DNA of 64,000 bases, from assembly GCF_964222135.1 (NCBI RefSeq), contig NZ_CAXQBR010000026.1:1-64000 (forward strand), read 5' to 3'. Origin of the DNA: Euzebya sp. (GTDB taxonomy: Bacteria > Actinomycetota > Nitriliruptoria > Euzebyales > Euzebyaceae). The position numbers and the translations under genes are program-made. Each line of letters starts with the position of its first letter. Position 1 is the stretch's first letter. Under the pieces are notes generated by a model. That model was not told the origin of the DNA. It saw only the letters and a list, made by a program, of their open reading frames with translations, and did not search any database. This document shows positions 41,076-48,564 of this stretch, one piece after another.

Positions 41076-43658
41076 CTAGCGCTGCGCCTCGCTCGACAGG
41101 CGGTGCTCGGTCCCGTCGTCGGTGGCGCGGACGGTGATGGTCCCGAGGACCTCGCCCCGGTCGATCAGCGCCAGCTGGTTCTCGAACTGGGCCAGCCCGA
41201 CGGTGTCACCGTTGATCACGTACACGTCGGAGCCGCCGAAGATCGACGAGGTGTAGTCGAGGTCGTCGTAGACGATCCCGGCCTGGACGGTGACGTCGTA
41301 GGTGTTGGCGCCCTCGGTGATGTCGGTCACCTCGCCGCTGAGGTCGCGGTTGACCAGGGCGATCTCCTCCGGCGTGCCGGTCGCGGGGTCTCCGACCTGG
41401 TAGCTGACCGCGTCGCCGGCGGTCCGGGCGGCCTCGAACTCCTCCTCGGTCGCCACGCGGTCGTCGATGCGGAACACCGCGTCGGCGGAGTAGCTGACCA
41501 GGATCCGGCCGTCGACGGTGAGGGCGACGATGTCACCGCCGTCGGCGGGCTCGGGCGCCGCGGCGCTGCCGTCCGGATCGAAGGTCTCGGTCACCGTCCC
41601 CGCGACCGGCGGCACCGGCGCGTTGTCGATCTCGAAGGCCTCCACCCCTCCCCGGCGGTCGTACGTGACCTCGTCGCCGACGCTGAGCGCCTCGGCGAAT
41701 GCGGCGAAGTCGGTGTCGTCGCCGTCGACCTCGAAGGTCTGGGCGTCGGTGCCGGCGCGGGCGCGGAAGCGGTCGTCCTCGGCGGTCAGCGGGTCGTCGC
41801 CGAGCCCGCCGATCCGCAGCCGTGCGATGCCGCTGACCGCGTCGACGCTGATGTCCAGGGCGGGGCCCTCGACGACCCGGTTGCGGAGGCGGATCGAACT
41901 GGTGGTGAGGGAGACCTCGTCACCCTCGTTCGCGTTCGCCTCGAACCCCTCCCGGGTGCTGGCCTCGCCGTCGACCTGGTACGCGCGGTCGTCGGTGATC
42001 TCGAGGCCGGGGCGGAGCACCACGCCGGTCACCGGCTCGACGATCGCGAACGTGCCGGCGGCGACGTCGACGTCCCCGAGGGTGCCGCTCGAGATCGTCG
42101 CGGGATCGACGTTGACGAGGTCGTGGACGTCGCCCTCCGCGGTGTCGGCGGTGAAGGTGACGCGGTCTGCGACGGTGACGGCGGCCTCGAAGGCACCGAT
42201 GGTGGCCGGCTCGCCGTCGACGGTGAAGACGTCCTCGTCGTCGTACGACACGGTGAGGGGCACGTCGGCGTCGGTGGCCACGAACGTGTAGGCGTCCGAC
42301 CCGGTGGAGGTGCCGACGACGATCCCCTCGGCGGGGATGGCCGGGTCGACCAGGATGACCACGTCGGTGGTCTGGACCGAACCGTTCTCGTAGGCGATCT
42401 CGAAGGTGATCGTGCAGGGGCCGGGCTCGGCGGCGATCTCGACGGCGAACCCGCCGTCGGCGTCGGTCGTGAGCAGCCCCTCGGTCACGCACTCCCCGAA
42501 GACCGCGACGCGGGCGGGGACGTCGAAGGTGTCGATCGTCCCGATCAACGGGGTGCGGGAGGGGATGGGCTGCTCGGAGTTCTCGAAGGTCAGCTCGGCC
42601 TGGGCGGGGAGGCCGAGGAGGATGCGGGCCTGCTCGCACGCGGTCGCGCTGGTGGCGCAGACCAGGACGGGCTCGTCGACGTCGGTGGCGTCGACGGCGA
42701 ACGTCTGGCTGGTCGAGATCAGGAACTCGGTGGTGGCCGGCGGCAGGGTGTCGCCGTTGGCCAGCAGGACCGGCGCCTCGGCGATCGCGCCGTGGGCAGC
42801 GGCGGCGAACCCGGCGGCCCAGGCGTCGTCGGCCTGGCCCTCGACGAGGATGATCCGCTCGGCCTCGGCGGCGGAGTCGAACCCGCGTGCCTCGGCGATC
42901 GCGGTCGCGGTGTGGAACCGGGTCGGGCCGGCGACGCGGTCCACGTCGATGTCGAGCGCCTCGATGGCCTCCTCCACGTCGGTGCCGATCGCGGCCTCGC
43001 CGCCGAGGAGCATGACCCGGTCGACGTCGCCGTCGGTCAGGAAGGCCTCGGTCTCGACGGCCAGGTGGTCGGTCTGGGTCAGCAGGATCGGCCAGCCGGT
43101 CTCGGCCGCCCACGCGCCGGCGGCGAGGGCGTCGGCGAAGGCCTGCGTGTCGTCCCCGGCGGCCCCGAAGGCCCGGGCGACGATGGCGGTGGAGGGGGTC
43201 TCGGCCTGCTCCGCGACCTCGACGGCCGTGGCCAGGCGGGTCTCCCCGGCCAGGCGGGCGACGTCGAGGCCGAGGTCCTCGAGGTCCTCCTCCACGTCGG
43301 CGTCGATCGCCGCCTCGCCACCGAGGATCGTGACGTCGGTGGCCTCGAGCCGGTCGATCTCGGCGGCGACGTCGTCGTCGAGCTCGTCCGGGCCGGTCAG
43401 GAGGAGGGGGCTGTCGCCCTGCAGGGTGCCGGAGGCGAGGGCATCGGCGAAGGTCTCGGTGGTCGCGAGCAGGACCTCGGTGACCGCGTCGTCCTCGGTG
43501 AACGTCGCCCGGCTGAACCGGAGGGCGATCTCGGTGGGGTCGAGGTCGACGTCGTCGCCGCGGATGTCGATCGTGTCCGACACCGCCCCGACGGCAGGGC
43601 CGGCGAGCAGCCCGAGGGCGAGCATCGCGACGGTCAGCAGGAGGGTGAGGTGGCGCAC
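41076..43658 (-). CDS. CWB2 protein with five-fold repeated C-terminal domain
   Basis: 860 aa. Signal peptide (1-25), three CWB2 repeats (about 40-345) ending in CATSATAC (C-x6-C), a CARDB/filamin-like stretch, then five copies of a unit of about 60-90 aa: a (V/A)(F/Y)xVDG opening, (A/S)T...FEAA, and GDxVxY, in the last ~400 residues. The repeat family was not recognised. It is very acidic, as expected for a surface protein. GTG start with GAGAG 6 nt upstream; a TAGCAT box near 43720 may be its promoter. Confidence 0.88.
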   Translation of the reverse strand: MRHLTLLLTVAMLALGLLAGPAVGAVSDTIDIRGDDVDLDPTEIALRFSRATFTEDDAVTEVLLATTETFADALASGTLQGDSPLLLTGPDELDDDVAAEIDRLEATDVTILGGEAAIDADVEEDLEDLGLDVARLAGETRLATAVEVAEQAETPSTAIVARAFGAAGDDTQAFADALAAGAWAAETGWPILLTQTDHLAVETEAFLTDGDVDRVMLLGGEAAIGTDVEEAIEALDIDVDRVAGPTRFHTATAIAEARGFDSAAEAERIILVEGQADDAWAAGFAAAAHGAIAEAPVLLANGDTLPPATTEFLISTSQTFAVDATDVDEPVLVCATSATACEQARILLGLPAQAELTFENSEQPIPSRTPLIGTIDTFDVPARVAVFGECVTEGLLTTDADGGFAVEIAAEPGPCTITFEIAYENGSVQTTDVVILVDPAIPAEGIVVGTSTGSDAYTFVATDADVPLTVSYDDEDVFTVDGEPATIGAFEAAVTVADRVTFTADTAEGDVHDLVNVDPATISSGTLGDVDVAAGTFAIVEPVTGVVLRPGLEITDDRAYQVDGEASTREGFEANANEGDEVSLTTSSIRLRNRVVEGPALDISVDAVSGIARLRIGGLGDDPLTAEDDRFRARAGTDAQTFEVDGDDTDFAAFAEALSVGDEVTYDRRGGVEAFEIDNAPVPPVAGTVTETFDPDGSAAAPEPADGGDIVALTVDGRILVSYSADAVFRIDDRVATEEEFEAARTAGDAVSYQVGDPATGTPEEIALVNRDLSGEVTDITEGANTYDVTVQAGIVYDDLDYTSSIFGGSDVYVINGDTVGLAQFENQLALIDRGEVLGTITVRATDDGTEHRLSSEAQR

Positions 43659-43840
43659 GGCAGTCTCTCGCGTCGGCGTGGCCCCGGACGGCAGACCGGG
43701 GTCGGGCTTGGCGGTGGATGCTAGAACGCCACCGCGTCAGGGTCGTGGCACTGACGCGCGCGGGCGGTGGATCGGTGCGGGGGTGGGCGGGGTGGCGGGG
43801 CCGGTGTGGGCGAGGGCGAGCGGCTCGCGTGCGCCATTCG

Positions 43841-44055
43841 CCCACGGGTCACTCGCGGGGACGTCGCGACGACCTCCCGCCCCGCCATGCACCCACGGGT
43901 CCCTCGCGGGGACCCCGCGTCGACCTCCCGCCCCGCCAGTCGCCCACGGGTCACTCGCGGGGACCCCGCGACGACCTCCCGCCCCGCCAGTCGCCCACGG
44001 GTCACTCGCGGGGACCCCGCGACGACCTCCCGCCCCGCCATGCGCCCACGGGCTC
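43841..44055. repeat. 51-bp tandem repeat with internal palindrome
   Basis: Copies begin at 43841, 43892, 43943 and 43994, with a partial fifth at 44045. Each unit opens CCCACGGGTC and contains TCGCGGGG-a-CCCCGCGA, a 17-bp perfect palindrome, in copies 2-4; copy 1 has a changed right arm (ACGTCGCGA). The array fills the divergent gap between the CWB2 gene and nudC (43659-44096). No start codon with signals reads through it. Confidence 0.85.
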
Positions 44056-44096
44056 CTGGCGGTAGTGCCGCCGGGGGCGGCGACGATCGTGTCGCC

Positions 44097-44102
44097 TACG
44101 CT
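44097..44102 (+). promoter_or_regulatory. Leaderless -10 box of nudC
   Basis: TACGCT ends 7 nt before the GTG at 44110, right after the tandem repeat array. Confidence 0.5.
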
Positions 44103-44109
44103 TCGCCCG

Positions 44110-44919
44110 GTGGAGCACCCCGACGTCGCCGCCGCCCTGGATGACCCCTCGATCACGGTCGTCGTGACCCGACGACGCGACGGACACGTCGTGGTGGTCG
44201 AGGGCGGGTGGCCGGAGGGGGCAGACGTCGCCGAGGCCCCGATCGTCGTCGCGCCGGGCGTGATGAGCGTCGTGGTCGACGACGGCGACCCGCTGCCCGT
44301 CGGGGAGTTCACCGACGCGCGGACGGCGATGTTCAGCGTCGCGGAACCCGAGGTGCTGCTCGGGGCGATCGCGTTCGGTCAGTGGCGGGCGCGGGAGCGG
44401 TTCTGCTCGCGGTGCGCCAAGCCGCTGTCTCCGGCCCGTCGCCCCCGGACGCTGGTGTGCCCCGAGGGCCACCTGGCGTTCCCGCGCATCGAGCCGGCGG
44501 TGATCATGCGGGTCGTCGACGCCGACGACCGGCTGCTGCTGGCCCGGCAGCCGTCGTGGATGGAGGGGAGGTTCAGCGTCCTCGCCGGGTTCGTCGACCC
44601 CGGCGAGCGGCTCGAGGACACCGTCCGCCGCGAGGTGACGGAGGAGGTCGGGAGCACCGTCCGCCAGGTCGACTACGTGACGAGCCAGCCCTGGCCGTTC
44701 CCGTCGTCGCTGATGCTCGCGTTCCACGCCGTCGCCGAGACCACCGACATCCGGCTGGACGACGACGAGATCGCCGAGGCGGAGTGGTTCACCCGCGAGG
44801 AGCTCGAGGTCGCGATGGGAACCGGCCGGGTGGGCCTGCCCCCTCCCCTCTCGGTCGCCCACAAGCTGGTGTCCTCGTGGTTCGGTCGGCCGCTCGCGAC
44901 CTGGACCGCGGGACGCTGA
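44110..44919 (+). CDS. nudC: NAD+ diphosphatase
   Basis: 269 aa. It cleaves NAD(H) and NAD-capped RNA. Zinc site CSRC ... CPEGH (fourth ligand appears to be His rather than Cys), then a canonical NUDIX box GFVDPGE-x7-REVTEEVG and the NudC signature SQPWPFPSS. An N-terminal domain of about 85 residues precedes the zinc ribbon. Longer readings of the frame pass through the 51-bp repeats and are rejected. Confidence 0.93.
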   Translation: MEHPDVAAALDDPSITVVVTRRRDGHVVVVEGGWPEGADVAEAPIVVAPGVMSVVVDDGDPLPVGEFTDARTAMFSVAEPEVLLGAIAFGQWRARERFCSRCAKPLSPARRPRTLVCPEGHLAFPRIEPAVIMRVVDADDRLLLARQPSWMEGRFSVLAGFVDPGERLEDTVRREVTEEVGSTVRQVDYVTSQPWPFPSSLMLAFHAVAETTDIRLDDDEIAEAEWFTREELEVAMGTGRVGLPPPLSVAHKLVSSWFGRPLATWTAGR

Positions 44920-44983
44920 CCAGCGTCGAGTCACGGCGCCGGCGCCGAGATCGGGCACCGAGGTTGGGCGCGATCGGGGCCTC

Positions 44984-45001
44984 CTTCGCCTGACGGCGAA
45001 G
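44984..45001. terminator. Shared hairpin between convergent nudC and galE
   Basis: CTTCGCC-tgac-GGCGAAG forms a 7-bp stem with a 4-nt loop. GGCGCGATC-like sequences flank it on both sides (about 44967-44975 and 45004-45013). It probably ends transcription from both sides. Confidence 0.55.
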
Positions 45002-45024
45002 TTCGGCGCGATCCTGGCGGCCTG

Positions 45025-45960
45025 CTAGGCCCGCATCGCGTCCCAGGCGTCCGCGATCCCGTCGCGCAGCGACCGCGTCGGTCGCCAGCCGAACATCGCC
45101 TCGGCCTTCGAGGCGTCCGCCACCAGCTCGGGGGGGTCGCCGGGCCGACGGTCGGCCTCGACCACGTCGATCGTGCGGCCGGTCACGTCCTGCACGGCGT
45201 CCAGCACCTCGCGGACCGTCGCGCCGTCCCCCGTCCCGAGGTTGACGATGTGGTGGACACCGTCCTCGAGCACGTCCAGCGCCATCAGGTGGGCGTCCGC
45301 CAGGTCCACCACGTGGACGTAGTCGCGGACCGCGGTGCCGTCCCGGGTCGGGAAGTCGGTCCCGAAGACGGTGAACGTCTCACCCGTTGCGCCGCGCAGG
45401 AGGTTCGGGACGAGGTGGGTCTCGGGGTCGTGCCGCTCGGTCCGCCCGCGGTACGCACCGACGACGTTGAAGTAGCGGAAGCTCATCGCCGCCAACCCGT
45501 GCGCCGTCGCGTACGACGTCAGTGCGTGGTCGAACGCGAGCTTGGTCATGCCGTAGGCGTTCACCGGCGCGGTCGGGGTCGCCTCGGTGATCGGGAGCAC
45601 CGCCGGCTCGCCGTAGACCGCGCAGGTCGAGGAGAAGAGGATCCGCTGGACGCCCGTCACCCGCATGGCATCCAGCAGCGCCAGCCCCTCCCCGAGGTTG
45701 TTGGCCCAGTGCTTCTCGGGCTGGGCGACCGACTCCGCGACCAGGGCATCCGCGGCGAGGTGGACGACGAGGTCGAACGAGCCGTCCAGCACCTCCCCGG
45801 CCCGCGACAGGGGCAGGTCCACGAACACGGCGTCCCCCACCGCGTCGGCGTGGCCCTGCCGCAGGTCGTCGAGGACCACGACCTCGTGGCCCTCCTCGGC
45901 GAAGCGGGCGGTGACCACCGATCCGATGTAGCCGGCTCCTCCGGCGACGAGCACCTTCAT
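45025..45960 (-). CDS. galE: UDP-glucose 4-epimerase
   Basis: 311 aa. Rossmann GGAGYIGS, SSTCAVYG with the catalytic Ser/Thr region, the YGMTK YxxxK pair, FRYFNVVGA and RDYVHVVDLADAH are all standard GalE features. It interconverts UDP-glucose and UDP-galactose for wall or surface glycans. TAGCCT lies 7 nt before the ATG, so the transcript is probably leaderless. Confidence 0.92.
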   Translation of the reverse strand: MKVLVAGGAGYIGSVVTARFAEEGHEVVVLDDLRQGHADAVGDAVFVDLPLSRAGEVLDGSFDLVVHLAADALVAESVAQPEKHWANNLGEGLALLDAMRVTGVQRILFSSTCAVYGEPAVLPITEATPTAPVNAYGMTKLAFDHALTSYATAHGLAAMSFRYFNVVGAYRGRTERHDPETHLVPNLLRGATGETFTVFGTDFPTRDGTAVRDYVHVVDLADAHLMALDVLEDGVHHIVNLGTGDGATVREVLDAVQDVTGRTIDVVEADRRPGDPPELVADASKAEAMFGWRPTRSLRDGIADAWDAMRA

Positions 45961-45967
45961 CGCGCGA

Positions 45968-45973
45968 AGGCTA
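45968..45973 (-). promoter_or_regulatory. Leaderless -10 box of galE
   Basis: TAGCCT on the minus strand, with exactly 7 nt to the galE ATG; same spacing as alaS, sppA and nudC. Confidence 0.55.
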
Positions 45974-45996
45974 GCCGCGGGCCACGTCCGCTCCGG

Positions 45997-48384
45997 TCAC
46001 TCACCGCAGGGCCACCGCCCGCCCTGCAGGCTGGTCACGACGTCGGTGTCCTCCGGCCCCGAGAGGTACGCCGTGGTGTCGTCGCCGAGGTCCGCGGACC
46101 ACGAGAGGTAGTCGACCTCCGGCTCCCGGGGTTGCGCGCCGGGGACGCGGGACTGCAGCTCGGCGACCGTCATGCCGACGGTGACACCGGCAGGGGTGGC
46201 GATCACCGGATCCGTCCCGTCGACGACCCACAGCTGCAGCACCCCCTCGTAGGACTGGACGCTGAGTCCACCCCAGATCACACGACTGATCCGCTCGGCA
46301 CAGGCGTCGACCGGGTTGGCGGGCGCCGGGTCGCTCGGCCGGGCGGGCATCACGGCGTCCGGCTGGCCGAGCACCGCGGTGAGCGCCTCGACCGCCTCGT
46401 CCTCCGGCGTGCCGATCGCCACGCCGGCGAGGGCACGACCGTCACCCTCGACCGCATCCCCAACCGGGTCCGGCGGCAGCTCGCCGACGGCCTGGCGGGT
46501 CACGGTGGTGCTGACCGCGACCGGGCCGCCGTAGACGACGAAGGTCGTCAACCCCTCGTCCTCGATGAACGACGCCAACGCCGCGGGCATCCCCGCGCCG
46601 GGCGTGAGCAGGACCGGGATGCCCCGATCGGCCGCGTGCACGGAGCCTGCAAGCCCATCTGGGAAATCCTCCCCTGACGCGAGGGCGGCAACCCTCGAGC
46701 TCAGGTCGAGGTCGAGGGTTCGTGCGACGTCGATCGACAGCTGCGTCGGATCCGCACCCGGGATGACCCGGTCGACGTCCGGGGACCACATGGCGCTGTC
46801 GCCCACCTGGATGGCCTCTGCGGAGGGGTTGGCGGCGACGTAGTCCACGCCTGCGCCGCCGGAGACGACGACCGCGTCGGCCGCTGGGCCGGCGACCGCC
46901 CCGGCGAGGATCCCGGGTGGGAAGGTGCCGCCGTCGACGAAGAAGATGCGCTGCGGGTCGTCGGTGACCGCATCGGCGATCGCGACGGAGGTCTCGCCCC
47001 GGCCGACGCCGGCCAGGCGCACGACCTCGAAGCCGAGCGCCCGGACGTCCTCGGCCACCTGCTCGGACAGCACGGCGGTCCCCCCGACGAGGTGGACGGT
47101 GGCGCCCGGGCTGACCGCGCGCTCGAGCTCGGCCGCGGTATCGGGGTGCAGCGCGTCCAGGCCGGACAGCAGCAGCGGTCCACGTCCGGCGGCGAGCGGG
47201 GTGGCGGTCTGGGCGTCGGCGAAGTTCCCCGCCGTGGCGATCACGGCGGTCTCCGCGGCGCCATCAGGCCACAGGTCGCGCGAGATCGCGATCGCCGTCT
47301 GGACGCGCGTGACGCCGAAGAGCCGCTCGATCCCGTCGGGGTCGTCGACCGGCGGCGGTCCGGGAGGCGGCGGCGGGGCTCCCGCCGCCACGGGGGCGAA
47401 GGTGTGCCCCGTCCCCCCTCCACCCGGAAGGGCGATGCCCCCGCCGCCGATGCCGTGGACGCCGGCGGAGCCATCGGCGTCAGCGCCGGCGACCAGCTGC
47501 CCGTCCGCGGACACGTCGGTGATGACGTCGAGGGACAGCGGCAGCTCGGTCGACCCGCAGCAGCCGGACGCGTCGGTCGACCGCACGGTCACCGACGGCC
47601 CGCCGTGGCGGTCGACGAAGAGGAGCTCGCCGGTCCCCTCCACCGGCTGCATCGAGTACACGCCGAGACCGCTGCGGTCCCGGCCGTCGTCCAGGATCCG
47701 CTCCTCGGCCTCGGTGTCGAGGTCCACGGCGACGATGCCGTCGTCTTGGCCGTCGAGCCCGGTGACCGCCAGCCGCGAGTCCGGCAACCACCCGACGTTC
47801 CCGTAGATCAGGCCGTAGCGGACCCCGCCGTCGGTGTCGACGACGAGGACGTCGCACTCGCCGATGTCGCCGAAGCAGGCGGTGAAGACCAGGAACCGCC
47901 GGTCGGGAGAGGCCACCACCCCGGGCCGGTAGACCGTGGCCGCGGGTGCCGCGGAGTCGAGCGGCCAGATCTGGCGGGCGGGCGCCTGCCCGTCGGAGGT
48001 GAAGGCCTGCACCCCCTCCTCGGTGATCACCGCGACCCAGCGGTCGTCGAGCCACGCGACCTCCCCGGGCGCCGGCGCGATCGCGGTCGCGAGCTCGGTG
48101 ACCCGACCGTCCCGCACGTCCGCCACGGCGAGGCGACCGGACGCGTCGAGGCTGGCGAGCCGGGTCCCGTCGGGCGACCAGGACGGCACCCCGGCGATCG
48201 GGAACTCCGCGCTCGCACCCGTGGCGAGGTCGTCGACGACCACCCGGTCGCCGCTGTGCGCCAGGTAGGCCACCCGCGCATCCGGCGGGTCTGCCTGCCC
48301 GGCCGCCGGCGGCACGACCAGCGCCAGCAGCACGCCGAGCACCCCCACCACCGTCGCAACCGCACGCCGTCGCCCGTCTCCCAT
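45997..48384 (-). CDS. CWB2 protein with N-terminal beta-propeller
   Basis: 795 aa. Signal peptide (about 1-30), then a PD40-like propeller (about 35-310; SWSPDGTRLA, NVGWLPDSRLAV), then three CWB2 repeats (about 350-640; RVQTAIAIS, VHLVGGTAVLS, FADAQTATPLA). This is the reverse order of the protein at 38031. The tail (about 650-795) has a conserved-looking domain with GVTVGMTVAELQSRVPGA and three cysteines. It lacks the C-x6-C end seen in three of the other CWB2 blocks. Confidence 0.87.
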   Translation of the reverse strand: MGDGRRRAVATVVGVLGVLLALVVPPAAGQADPPDARVAYLAHSGDRVVVDDLATGASAEFPIAGVPSWSPDGTRLASLDASGRLAVADVRDGRVTELATAIAPAPGEVAWLDDRWVAVITEEGVQAFTSDGQAPARQIWPLDSAAPAATVYRPGVVASPDRRFLVFTACFGDIGECDVLVVDTDGGVRYGLIYGNVGWLPDSRLAVTGLDGQDDGIVAVDLDTEAEERILDDGRDRSGLGVYSMQPVEGTGELLFVDRHGGPSVTVRSTDASGCCGSTELPLSLDVITDVSADGQLVAGADADGSAGVHGIGGGGIALPGGGGTGHTFAPVAAGAPPPPPGPPPVDDPDGIERLFGVTRVQTAIAISRDLWPDGAAETAVIATAGNFADAQTATPLAAGRGPLLLSGLDALHPDTAAELERAVSPGATVHLVGGTAVLSEQVAEDVRALGFEVVRLAGVGRGETSVAIADAVTDDPQRIFFVDGGTFPPGILAGAVAGPAADAVVVSGGAGVDYVAANPSAEAIQVGDSAMWSPDVDRVIPGADPTQLSIDVARTLDLDLSSRVAALASGEDFPDGLAGSVHAADRGIPVLLTPGAGMPAALASFIEDEGLTTFVVYGGPVAVSTTVTRQAVGELPPDPVGDAVEGDGRALAGVAIGTPEDEAVEALTAVLGQPDAVMPARPSDPAPANPVDACAERISRVIWGGLSVQSYEGVLQLWVVDGTDPVIATPAGVTVGMTVAELQSRVPGAQPREPEVDYLSWSADLGDDTTAYLSGPEDTDVVTSLQGGRWPCGE

Positions 48385-48564
48385 GCCGTCTCCTCGCCTC
48401 TCAGAGCGCTCCGCCGTGACGCGCCGTGATCGGCGACCCTACCGGACCCACCCCGCACCCCCACAGCCCTTCCCGCCGCCCTCCTCGACTCTCGGTTCGT
48501 GGCGCGTGACGGAGGGTACGGCACCTCCATCGGCCCCGGCCCTGGGGGCCATGGAGGAGTCCGC
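48385..48564. other. Divergent spacer between two CWB2 genes
   Basis: 180 bp between the starts at 48384 and 48565. It should carry both promoters. I see no convincing -10 pair, hairpin or repeat in it, apart from the GGAGGAG ribosome-binding site at about 48553-48559. Confidence 0.5.

Noticed and set aside
40929-43724. Long plus-strand frame opposite the CWB2 gene
   Set aside because: Its composition is Gly/Asp/Arg-rich and mirrors the antisense of CWB2 repeats. No start signals.
43841-44055. CRISPR array
   Set aside because: Head-to-tail repeats without spacers.
43718-44065. Open frames through the 51-bp tandem repeat that give a 17-residue repeat protein
   Set aside because: No signal peptide, RBS or codon bias, and the same array is open in several frames.
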